A DNA stretch of 8,807 nucleotides from Bacteroidota bacterium. GTDB taxonomy: Bacteria; Bacteroidota; Bacteroidia; Bacteroidales; UBA1402. The number at the start of each line of letters is the position of its first letter. The first letter of the stretch is position 1. The stretch covers positions 1 to 8,807 of the forward strand of contig JAUZOU010000108.1 in the NCBI GenBank assembly GCA_030706285.1, in the 5' to 3' direction. The translations under genes and the position numbers were made by a program. This document shows positions 1 through 5,981 of the stretch, one piece after another. The notes beneath the pieces were generated by a model. It was not told the origin of the DNA. It saw nothing but the letters and a program-made list of their open reading frames with translations, and made no database searches.

Positions 1-360
1 CATTTCCTGATTGCCTACAATATTAACCTGCACACGGACCGGTTGGATATAGCCAAAGCCATTGCCAAACGAATACGGCATTCCAGCGGAGGGCTAAGGT
101 ACTGCAAAGCCTTGGGCGTAGCCCTGACTTCCCAATCCATGGTGCAGGTATCCATCAATCTGACCGATTTCAGCCGGACAAGTCTCTATCAGGTATTTGA
201 AATGGTACGAATGGAAGCCGGCAGATATGGTGTTGAAATTGCCAACAGTGAACTGATCGGCATGATTCCACTTCAGGCGTTAGCCGATACGGCCGCTTAT
301 TACCTCCGGTTTGAAGCGTTATCCATAGACAAAGTACTGGAATATAAAATTTGGGAATAG
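1..360 (+). CDS. ftcD: Glutamate formimidoyltransferase, C-terminal part (5' end outside window)
   Basis: Transfers the formimino group from N-formimidoyl-L-glutamate to tetrahydrofolate, giving glutamate and 5-formimidoyl-THF, the last step of one histidine-degradation route; cytoplasmic. The reading frame is open from base 1 and gives 119 residues before TAG. It starts inside the family motif FLIAYNINL and continues with the typical stretches RHSSGGLR, VQVSINLTDF and the end of the domain, GVEIANSELIGMIP. The family's transferase is about 300 residues, so roughly the last 40% is here. The TTG at 43 is an internal codon, not the start, because family similarity runs upstream of it to the window edge. 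No cyclodeaminase domain follows, so this is the single-domain bacterial form. A permease gene begins 6 bases after the stop, suggesting cotranscription. Whether other hut genes lie upstream cannot be seen. Confidence 0.9.
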   Translation, partial: HFLIAYNINLHTDRLDIAKAIAKRIRHSSGGLRYCKALGVALTSQSMVQVSINLTDFSRTSLYQVFEMVRMEAGRYGVEIANSELIGMIPLQALADTAAYYLRFEALSIDKVLEYKIWE

Positions 361-366
361 TCTCAA

Positions 367-1620
367 ATGGAGAACAGTCAACTCATTGCGCTGATCATTT
401 TTTGCCTCACCTACCTGGGCATCATTTTTACCCGGTTACCTGGCGTCAACATCGACAGGCCATCCGCAGCCTTCTGTGGGGCTATCGCCATGGTACTGTT
501 CGGCGTGCTGACACCCGGCGAAGCGGTGGCAGCTATCGATACCAACACCATTTTTCTATTGCTCGGCATGATGATCATCATCGCGACGTTGCAGCTGGAC
601 GGTTTTTTCACCTTAATCGCCAGAAAAACGATTGCCTATTCCAAAACCAGATTCAGGCTGCTCTGCCTGATCGTACTGATGACCGGTCTGTCCAGCGCGT
701 TTCTGGTAAATGACGCGGTGGTTCTGATGTTTACGCCAGTCATTATTCGAATTTGCCGTTCTTCCAAATTAAATCCGGTGCCTTACCTGATTGCAGAGAT
801 TCTGTCTTCGAATGTCGGCAGCGCCATGACCATGACAGGCAATCCGCAAAACATGCTTATCGGCATGTCCTCCGGTATTCCTTATTCAACTTTTATGCTT
901 CGGTTGTTGCCTGTTTCGTTGACAGGGATGCTGCTGATTGTTGGAGTCATCCGGTTGCTCTACCGGAAAGCATTCAACAATAAAGAGATATTGGTGTTTT
1001 CCGAACAGGAAACGGCTAAACCGGTCAACATTGTGCGTTCCGGTTCGGTGTTTCTGTTGGTGGTCATCGGCTTTTTCCTGGGCAAGCAGTTCGGGTTGTC
1101 AATTCCGCTCATCGCCCTGACCGGTTCCGCTCTCATTCTGTTGCTAGGCAAAGCCAAACCTTCTGACATCATACATCAGGTAGATTGGGTGCTGTTGCTG
1201 TTTTTTGCCTCCTTGTTCATCGTCGTTTCCGGCATTGAAAAGTCCGGATTGTTGAACAGCCTGATACAGGGGAATGTCTTCACGGACGATTTAAAAGGGC
1301 TGGCTTTTATACACGGCCTTTCACTGGTGCTGTCACAGGTGGTCAGCAATGTTCCGTTTGCTGTACTGATGCTGCCTTTCCTGAAAACGGCCGGAAGCAG
1401 CATGCTTTGGCTTGGATTGGCTTCCGCTTCCACATTGGCCGGTAATGCAACAATAATCGGTGCCATGGCCAATCTCATCGTCATCGAGTCGGCCGAAAAA
1501 GGAGGTGTCAAAATCGGTGTCATTGAATTCTTTATCAGTGGCATCATCGTGACCTTGATCACGTTACCGCTATCATTGGTGTTACTCTACGTACAACACC
1601 TGCTGGGCTGGATTGCCTGA
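367..1620 (+). CDS. ArsB/NhaD-type (CitMHS/SLC13-like) inner-membrane permease
   Basis: A 417-residue, very hydrophobic protein with about ten to twelve predicted membrane segments in two related halves, the layout of the ion-transporter superfamily that includes ArsB, NhaD and citrate/dicarboxylate carriers. Visible hallmarks are NDAVVLMFTP at N115-D116, SNVGSAMTMTGNPQN around N149-N162 in the first half, and SNVP at N328 with GNATIIGAMAN at 359-369 in the second half. These Asn-rich re-entrant motifs normally line the substrate and cation site. The ATG at 367 is the first Met and lies 6 bases after the ftcD stop, so translation is probably coupled. The substrate cannot be read from sequence: arsenite, sodium/proton exchange and organic anions are all used by relatives. 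The link to ftcD makes an amino acid or carboxylate of histidine breakdown possible, but that is inference. Confidence 0.85.
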   Translation: MENSQLIALIIFCLTYLGIIFTRLPGVNIDRPSAAFCGAIAMVLFGVLTPGEAVAAIDTNTIFLLLGMMIIIATLQLDGFFTLIARKTIAYSKTRFRLLCLIVLMTGLSSAFLVNDAVVLMFTPVIIRICRSSKLNPVPYLIAEILSSNVGSAMTMTGNPQNMLIGMSSGIPYSTFMLRLLPVSLTGMLLIVGVIRLLYRKAFNNKEILVFSEQETAKPVNIVRSGSVFLLVVIGFFLGKQFGLSIPLIALTGSALILLLGKAKPSDIIHQVDWVLLLFFASLFIVVSGIEKSGLLNSLIQGNVFTDDLKGLAFIHGLSLVLSQVVSNVPFAVLMLPFLKTAGSSMLWLGLASASTLAGNATIIGAMANLIVIESAEKGGVKIGVIEFFISGIIVTLITLPLSLVLLYVQHLLGWIA

Positions 1621-1626
1621 AAGCAA

Positions 1627-1692
1627 TCAGGACTGCAACCTGATCATTCCGATGAAAAGGATCAAGCCTTCAACCGGATCGTTCCGATGAAA
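1627..1692. repeat. Imperfect tandem duplication of the nucleosidase gene 3' end
   Basis: Two 31-base copies, 1627-1657 and 1662-1692, start 35 bases apart and match at 26 of 31 positions by hand alignment. The right copy is the last part of the nucleosidase gene on the minus strand, encoding FIGTIRLKA and the stop. Read on the minus strand, the left copy would encode FIGMIRLQS and also a TGA, but it lies beyond the real stop and in a different frame (35 is not a multiple of 3). It therefore looks like a decayed partial duplication of the coding end in the spacer between two convergent genes. Confidence 0.7.
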
Positions 1693-2231
1693 GCGGCCAG
1701 TCCGTTACAGGCATCTGACAACTTTTCAGCCCAACTCCGGACTGAATTCTGTCCGACGATATCGGTCACATATTTTACCGAAAGAAATGGAACGTTGTAC
1801 CGTTTGCAGGCACACGCGATGGCAAATGTTTCCATATCAACCACATCCGCCTCGTCAGCCAAATCATCTGTATGAACAACAAACGAATCACCGGTACTCA
1901 CCGTATGATGCAAGTTATAACCAGGCAATAATCCGGCCTCCCGGATTTCCTCAAAAAAATCCAGTTCATAAGGAATTTCCGGGATCGCCACCTTTTGCAG
2001 ATCCCTATCCATGAAACGGGCACAAAGAAGAATGTCCCCAATGGGATGACGGACAGAGCCACAAGAGCCAATATTCAGCACCAGATCCGGTCGTTCAGTC
2101 ATAATCGCCTCACTGACAGCCAGCGCCGACTGAACTTTTCCAATGCCGGTACAGCAAAGCGTTACGTTGTGATCAGGCATCGTTATCGCTCCTTTTTCTG
2201 CTTCAATGGCGTAAGTGAGTAAGACCTTCAT
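1662..2231 (-). CDS. MTA/SAH nucleosidase-family purine N-ribosyl hydrolase (futalosine hydrolase-like)
   Basis: A 189-residue cytoplasmic nucleosidase of the PNP/UDP phosphorylase superfamily, which splits the N-glycosidic bond of adenine or hypoxanthine nucleosides. Key residues fit: E12 near the N-terminus, at the same position as catalytic Glu12 of E. coli MTA/SAH nucleosidase; TGIGKVQSA at 28-36; the NIGSCGS loop at 53-59; STGDSF at 112-117; VDME with E134 for the ribose; and VTD with D157 as the likely catalytic acid. Family members run about 185 to 230 residues, so it is compact but complete. I chose the ATG at 2231, not an in-frame ATG at 2285, because the family starts with MKxLLTYA and the longer version would begin upstream of its own likely promoter box. 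The substrate could be methylthioadenosine/S-adenosylhomocysteine (methyl cycle) or futalosine (menaquinone); the sequence does not decide, so no symbol is given. Confidence 0.8.
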   Translation of the reverse strand: MKVLLTYAIEAEKGAITMPDHNVTLCCTGIGKVQSALAVSEAIMTERPDLVLNIGSCGSVRHPIGDILLCARFMDRDLQKVAIPEIPYELDFFEEIREAGLLPGYNLHHTVSTGDSFVVHTDDLADEADVVDMETFAIACACKRYNVPFLSVKYVTDIVGQNSVRSWAEKLSDACNGLAAFIGTIRLKA

Positions 2232-2271
2232 GAATGTTATTTTTCTGAGTTGTTTGATGCGGTTATTCTGA

Positions 2272-2279
2272 CAAAAATA
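2272..2279 (-). promoter_or_regulatory. Candidate Bacteroidota-type -7 box for the nucleosidase gene
   Basis: On the minus strand these bases read TATTTTTG, a full match to the TAnnTTTG -7 consensus of Bacteroidota primary promoters. Transcription would begin near 2265 and give a leader of about 34 bases before the ATG at 2231. No good TTTG-like -33 element is seen at the usual 19-21 base spacing, so the call rests on the -7 box and its position. Confidence 0.5.
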
Positions 2280-2303
2280 CGTCATTTATCAGATAGAAAA
2301 GTG

Positions 2304-2311
2304 TATTTTTG
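2304..2311 (+). promoter_or_regulatory. Candidate Bacteroidota-type -7 box for the XRE-cupin regulator gene
   Basis: The plus strand reads TATTTTTG, again a full TAnnTTTG match, about 50 bases before the ATG at 2362. Transcription would begin around 2315-2318. A TTTA at 2285-2288 is the nearest -33-like element but sits closer than the usual spacing. With its minus-strand partner at 2272-2279 it forms a perfect 10-base inverted repeat (2271-2280 against 2303-2312), so each promoter's upstream region covers the other's -7 box. Confidence 0.5.
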
Positions 2312-2322
2312 TAGCATATTAA

Positions 2323-2335
2323 GTGATTTAAACAC
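2323..2335. promoter_or_regulatory. Possible operator: imperfect palindrome GTGATTTAAACAC
   Basis: A 13-base near-palindrome with GTG and CAC arms and mismatches only near the middle lies just downstream of the expected transcription start of the regulator gene. Its place would suit autorepression by the helix-turn-helix protein encoded next to it. Short AT-rich palindromes arise by chance, so support is weak. Confidence 0.25.
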
Positions 2336-2361
2336 CACACGTTTCTCAATACTCATCAGCT

Positions 2362-2916
2362 ATGAACGAACAAATCAGGGAAATCGCCAAACGTCTCTTC
2401 GGATTACGGGACGCGTTAGGGATTGAGCCAGCCGAAATGGCAACGGCCTGCAATATCTCCGAGGAAGAGTATCTTGACTATGAAAGCGGCAAACTGGACA
2501 TACCTGTTGCTGTACTCCAGGCTGTTTCAAAACATTGCGGTACAGAAATGACAGCGCTGTTGTTTGGAGAAGAACCTACTGTCACCAGTTATTCCCTTAC
2601 CCGTGCCGGCTTGGGGACAGTGATGGAACGTTCCAAAGCGTACAAATATCAGTCGTTGGCAGCTGGCTTTGTCCACCGGAAAGGAGATCCTTTCATCGTA
2701 ACGGTGGAGCCTAAACCTGAAGATGAACCCATACATCTGAATACTCATGAAGGACAAGAATTTAATTATGTGCTGGAAGGAACCTTATTGCTGAGTATCA
2801 ACGGAAAAGAGTTGGTACTCAATGAAGGTGACAGTATCTATTTTGATTCATCTAAAAAACATGGCATGAAAGCGCTCAATGAAAAGAAGGTCCGCTTTCT
2901 GGCCATCATCCTTTAA
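2362..2916 (+). CDS. XRE-family helix-turn-helix regulator with C-terminal cupin domain
   Basis: A 184-residue cytoplasmic DNA-binding regulator. Residues about 4-68 form an XRE-type helix-turn-helix (IREIAKRLFGLRDALG, then AEMATACNISEEEYLDYESG with the recognition helix). Residues about 112-182 form a cupin_2 barrel: HLNTHEGQEFNYVLEG at 125-140 with H125, H129 and E133 as possible metal ligands, and GDSIYFDSSKKHG at 156-168 with H167 as the last ligand. XRE-cupin proteins generally sense a small ligand in the barrel and control a nearby metabolic gene. The CoA-ligase gene starts 38 bases after the stop on the same strand, so this protein most likely controls that ligase and perhaps itself. 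The ATG at 2362 is preceded by a good -7 promoter box and no earlier in-frame start is apparent. The ligand is unknown; the ligase's acid substrate or acyl-CoA product is a reasonable guess. Confidence 0.85.
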   Translation: MNEQIREIAKRLFGLRDALGIEPAEMATACNISEEEYLDYESGKLDIPVAVLQAVSKHCGTEMTALLFGEEPTVTSYSLTRAGLGTVMERSKAYKYQSLAAGFVHRKGDPFIVTVEPKPEDEPIHLNTHEGQEFNYVLEGTLLLSINGKELVLNEGDSIYFDSSKKHGMKALNEKKVRFLAIIL

Positions 2917-2923
2917 TACAATC

Positions 2924-2939
2924 AATTGACTAATTGACT
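2924..2939 (+). repeat. Perfect 8-base tandem repeat, AATTGACT twice
   Basis: Two adjacent copies of AATTGACT (2924-2931 and 2932-2939) occupy the 38-base gap between the regulator stop and the ligase ATG; the left copy overlaps the 8-base palindrome TCAATTGA at 2922-2929. It may be a binding site for the upstream regulator or just short low-complexity spacer sequence. Confidence 0.6.
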
Positions 2940-2954
2940 TCTTATCCGAAAATT

Positions 2955-4619
2955 ATGATTGAGAAATATTTAAAGAAGACTCAGTTTAGTGACTATGAGG
3001 ACTTCAAAAACAACTTTGAATTAATTATTCCAGAGCATTTCAATTTTGCCTATGATGTGGTAGACGAGTGGGCAGCAAAAGAACCGGACAAATTAGCCTT
3101 GCTCTGGACAAACGATCTGGGCGAATGCCGTCATTACACATTTGCCGACATTAAGAGATATACGGATCAGACAGCCTCCTGGTTTCAATCCCTTGGTATT
3201 GGAAGAGGCGATATGGTCATGGCCATTCTGAAACGGCGTGCGGAATTTTGGTTTACCATTATCGCGCTGCACAAGATCGGCGCTGTCACCATTCCGGCGA
3301 CCCACCTTCTTACCAAGAAAGATATTGTCTACCGCAACAACGCAGCCAGTATCAAAGCCATCGTTGCCGTCGGTGATGACATCATCACGAAGCACATCAA
3401 CGATGCCCTACCTGATTCACCAACCATCAAGCATCTGATTTCCGTCGGACCGGTCATTCCTGAAGGCTGGAAAGATTTTCACGAAGGCATCAGAACCGCG
3501 AAACCGTTCAAACGCCCCGGTTTTCAGACAAACAATGATGATCCGCTCATCGTCAGCTTTACTTCCGGAACGACAGGTGATCCTAAAATGGTCATACTGG
3601 ATTCCATCTATCCGCTGGGACACATTCAGACGGCCTGTTTTTGGCATAACCTCCATGAAAAAAGCCTTCACCTGACGATTGCCGATACCGGATGGCTAAA
3701 AGCCGTCTGGGGTAAATTGTATGGCCAGTGGTTAGCCGGTGCTGCGGTATTTGTCTATGACCACGAAAAGTTCGTGCCGGCTGATATCCTGAAAATGATT
3801 GAGAAGTACAAGGTCACCTCACTCTGCGCACCTCCTACTATTTTCAGGTTCCTCATCCGGGAAGATCTGTCCAACTACGATTTATCTCACCTGGAATGGT
3901 GCACGATTGCCGGAGAAGCGCTTAATCCGGAAGTTTACAACCAATTCTATAAACAGACCGGCATTAAGCTACATGAAGGATACGGTCAAAGCGAAACAAC
4001 CGTAACCGTGCTGACTTCTCCCTGGATCGAACCGAAACCAGGTTCCATGGGACTGCCAAGTCCTCAATACGATGTCGATCTGATGACACCTGACGGACGT
4101 TCCGCTGAAGTCGGCGAACATGGTCAGATTGTTATCCGAACAACGAAAGGTTATCCTGTCGGTTTGTTTAAAGGATACTACCGCAATGAGGAACTGACCA
4201 AAGAAGCCTATCACGATGGCGTCTACTATACAGGAGATCTTGCCTGGAGAGATGAAGACGGTTACTTCTGGTTTGTTGGACGTGCCGATGATGTCATCAA
4301 GAGTTCCGGCTACCGCATCGGACCGTTCGAAGTAGAAAGCGCCTTGATGACACACCCGGCTGTCGTTGAATGCGCCATCACGGCCGTTCCTGATGAGATC
4401 CGCGGTCAAGTGGTCAAGGCAACAGTCATTTTATCCAAAGAATACAAAGATAAGGCCGGTGACGACCTGGTCAAGGAACTGCAGAACCACGTCAAGAAAG
4501 TGACGGCTCCCTACAAATATCCGCGAATCATTGAATTTGTAGACGAGCTTCCTAAAACCATCAGCGGGAAAATCCGCCGGGTAGAAATCAGAGATAAAGA
4601 CAGTCAGAAAAAATTGTAA
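2955..4619 (+). CDS. AMP-forming acyl-CoA ligase (MACS / acetyl-CoA synthetase-like)
   Basis: Activates a carboxylic acid with ATP to an acyl-adenylate, then transfers it to coenzyme A, releasing AMP and pyrophosphate; cytoplasmic. The 554-residue length fits the medium-chain acyl-CoA synthetase (MACS) branch of the ANL superfamily. All core motifs are present: the phosphate loop TSGTTGDPK at 203-211, YGQSETT at 343-349, YYTGD at 424-428 (ribose-binding D428), the hinge GRADDVIKSSGYRIG from 442, and PKTISGKIRR at 533 onward with the adenylation lysine K539. I chose the ATG at 2955 (MIEKYLKK); a TTG 21 bases upstream also keeps the frame but lies within the AATTGACT repeat and adds no family-like residues. 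It forms a two-gene unit with the upstream XRE-cupin regulator. Acetyl, propionyl or longer and aromatic acids are all possible substrates; the sequence alone does not tell. Confidence 0.9.
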   Translation: MIEKYLKKTQFSDYEDFKNNFELIIPEHFNFAYDVVDEWAAKEPDKLALLWTNDLGECRHYTFADIKRYTDQTASWFQSLGIGRGDMVMAILKRRAEFWFTIIALHKIGAVTIPATHLLTKKDIVYRNNAASIKAIVAVGDDIITKHINDALPDSPTIKHLISVGPVIPEGWKDFHEGIRTAKPFKRPGFQTNNDDPLIVSFTSGTTGDPKMVILDSIYPLGHIQTACFWHNLHEKSLHLTIADTGWLKAVWGKLYGQWLAGAAVFVYDHEKFVPADILKMIEKYKVTSLCAPPTIFRFLIREDLSNYDLSHLEWCTIAGEALNPEVYNQFYKQTGIKLHEGYGQSETTVTVLTSPWIEPKPGSMGLPSPQYDVDLMTPDGRSAEVGEHGQIVIRTTKGYPVGLFKGYYRNEELTKEAYHDGVYYTGDLAWRDEDGYFWFVGRADDVIKSSGYRIGPFEVESALMTHPAVVECAITAVPDEIRGQVVKATVILSKEYKDKAGDDLVKELQNHVKKVTAPYKYPRIIEFVDELPKTISGKIRRVEIRDKDSQKKL

Positions 4620-4650
4620 GAAATCGAGCCGGAGACCCGTTTTTTTACAA
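4614..4650 (+). terminator. Possible weak hairpin over the ligase stop codon, with a T-run in its right arm
   Basis: Bases 4614-4623 can pair with 4641-4650 (ten pairs including one G-U), followed inward by one mismatch and two G-C pairs. The left arm includes the TAA stop of the ligase gene, and seven Ts (4640-4646) are part of the right arm rather than following it. This is not a classic intrinsic terminator; it may be a weak terminator, an mRNA end-protecting stem, or chance pairing of A- and T-runs. Confidence 0.25.
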
Positions 4651-4672
4651 CGACACAAACTTCCATAGAATT

Positions 4673-5194
4673 ATGAAGCAGAAACATCGTTATGCCTTCG
4701 TTGCGTTGGTTGTCCTTTGTTTGATAAGCACCTTGTTGACTGGGTGCGGGAGCACCACCCTGATCAGGTCCGTTCCTTCAGGTGCCAAAGTTTACATGAA
4801 CGGCGAGCCTGTCGGTGTAACCCCTTACGAGCATTATGATACCAAGATCATAAATAGCCGGACCAACTTTAAACTGGTCATGGATGGTTATAAAGACTTG
4901 GATTTCACACTGACCAGAAATGAAGACCTCAATGTGGGTGCTTTAATCGGCTCATGTTTCTTTTTCCCGGTTCCGTTGTTGTGGATCATGGATTACAAAC
5001 CGATACACACCTATGAGATGACTTCCTTGACAACAAATAGACTTGTGCCGGCAGGCAGTAAAGCACCTGGTGAGTCAAAAGGGCTGGATGAATCAAAATT
5101 CGAACAGCTCATTGAGCTTAAAAAACTGCTTGACACCAATGTCCTGACGCAAGAAGAATTCAATATCGAAAAGAAGAAAATCCTCGCAGAATAA
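4673..5194 (+). CDS. PEGA-domain lipoprotein with C-terminal SHOCT motif
   Basis: A 173-residue predicted lipoprotein of unknown function. A basic start (MKQKHR) and hydrophobic stretch end in the lipobox LLTGC, so C25 would be lipidated after signal peptidase II cleavage. Residues about 33-80 resemble a PEGA surface domain (VPSGAKVYMNGEPVGVTPYE). Residues 87-106 are hydrophobic (GALIGSCFFFPVPLLWIM), perhaps a membrane hairpin or a second anchor. The last 33 residues match the SHOCT pattern (FEQLIELKKLLDTNVLTQEEFNIEKKKIL), a short helical motif often found at protein ends and thought to aid oligomerisation. The ATG at 4673 is the only one that gives a complete signal peptide. argB starts 6 bases after the stop, so the two are probably cotranscribed; a functional link to arginine synthesis is not obvious. 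No promoter box was seen in the 53-base gap upstream. Confidence 0.8.
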   Translation: MKQKHRYAFVALVVLCLISTLLTGCGSTTLIRSVPSGAKVYMNGEPVGVTPYEHYDTKIINSRTNFKLVMDGYKDLDFTLTRNEDLNVGALIGSCFFFPVPLLWIMDYKPIHTYEMTSLTTNRLVPAGSKAPGESKGLDESKFEQLIELKKLLDTNVLTQEEFNIEKKKILAE

Positions 5195-5200
5195 GCGCCC

Positions 5201-5968
5201 ATGAATCAACTGACCATCATCAAAGTCGGCGGTAAAGTCGTAGAAACGCCTGAATCGCTAGATAACTTGTTACGTCAATTTGCACAGATCATTGGTCATA
5301 AAGTATTGGTTCATGGCGGTGGCCGGACAGCGACTCAGCTGGCAACACGTCTTGGAATAGAAAGCAATCTGGTAAACGGCAGGCGAATCACCGATGCAGA
5401 AATGCTGAAAGTGGTCACCATGGTCTATGGCGGACTTGTCAATAAAACAATTGTGGCGAAACTGCAAGCGCTCGGACTGAATGCACTCGGGCTCACAGGT
5501 GCCGATCTGAACTATATGCGTTCGGAAAAACGGCCTGTCGCTGAAGTTGATTATGGGTTTGTCGGTGATGTCAAGGAGGTGCAGTCAGACATTTTGGCAA
5601 ACCTGATCGGACAAGGAGTCGTGCCAATTCTGGCACCTTTGACCCACGACAAGAAAGGAAATCTACTGAACACCAATGCTGACACAATCGCCGGAGAGGC
5701 AGCCAAAGCAATGGCAAAACGCTTCGATGTCACATTGATATATTGCTTCGAGAAAAAGGGCGTACTCTCTGACGAGAATGACGATGAAAGTGTCATTCCT
5801 GAATTATCGTACGAAACGTTTAAAGCGTATGTCTCTGATGGCGTGATACAGGGAGGAATGATTCCCAAGCTGGAGAATGCCTTTGAGGCCATCCAGGCTG
5901 GCGTAAAAGAAGTCATCATCACCCGTGCCGACGCGATCTTCGGAGGCGGCGGCACCAGGGTGAGATAA
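5201..5968 (+). CDS. argB: N-acetylglutamate kinase (possibly N-succinylglutamate kinase)
   Basis: Phosphorylates the side-chain carboxylate of an N-acylated glutamate with ATP, the second step of the acylated route to ornithine and arginine; cytoplasmic. The 255-residue length matches E. coli-type ArgB. Visible motifs are IKVGGK at 7-12 with phosphate-binding K8 and G10-G11, HGGGR at 38-42, NGRRITD at 59-65 for the glutamate carboxylate, NTNAD at 157-161 with D161 as the likely catalytic organiser, and GGMIPK at 218-223 with K223. The usual TDVDGVL nucleotide loop appears here as CFEKKGVL (from 182). In Bacteroides fragilis the later transcarbamylase uses N-succinylornithine, so in this lineage the substrate may be N-succinylglutamate; that is transferred from family knowledge, not seen here. 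The gene follows a lipoprotein gene by 6 bases and is convergent with the next gene, 13 bases away. Confidence 0.92.
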   Translation: MNQLTIIKVGGKVVETPESLDNLLRQFAQIIGHKVLVHGGGRTATQLATRLGIESNLVNGRRITDAEMLKVVTMVYGGLVNKTIVAKLQALGLNALGLTGADLNYMRSEKRPVAEVDYGFVGDVKEVQSDILANLIGQGVVPILAPLTHDKKGNLLNTNADTIAGEAAKAMAKRFDVTLIYCFEKKGVLSDENDDESVIPELSYETFKAYVSDGVIQGGMIPKLENAFEAIQAGVKEVIITRADAIFGGGGTRVR

Positions 5969-5981
5969 TCAATTCTCTCAA

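Noticed and set aside
1626..1644. Hairpin ATCAGG / CCTGAT with a 7-base loop just after the permease stop, a possible terminator.
   Set aside because: Only six pairs and no T-run on either strand; its sequence belongs to the duplicated gene end, so the symmetry may be incidental.
2232..2285. Longer form of the nucleosidase starting at an ATG at 2285.
   Set aside because: The extra 18 residues do not look like the family and the longer start would lie upstream of the likely promoter box.
5961..5980. TGAGA / TCTCA stem between the convergent argB and YqeY-like genes.
   Set aside because: Five pairs around a 10-base loop with no T-run, overlapping the argB stop codon; too weak to call a terminator.
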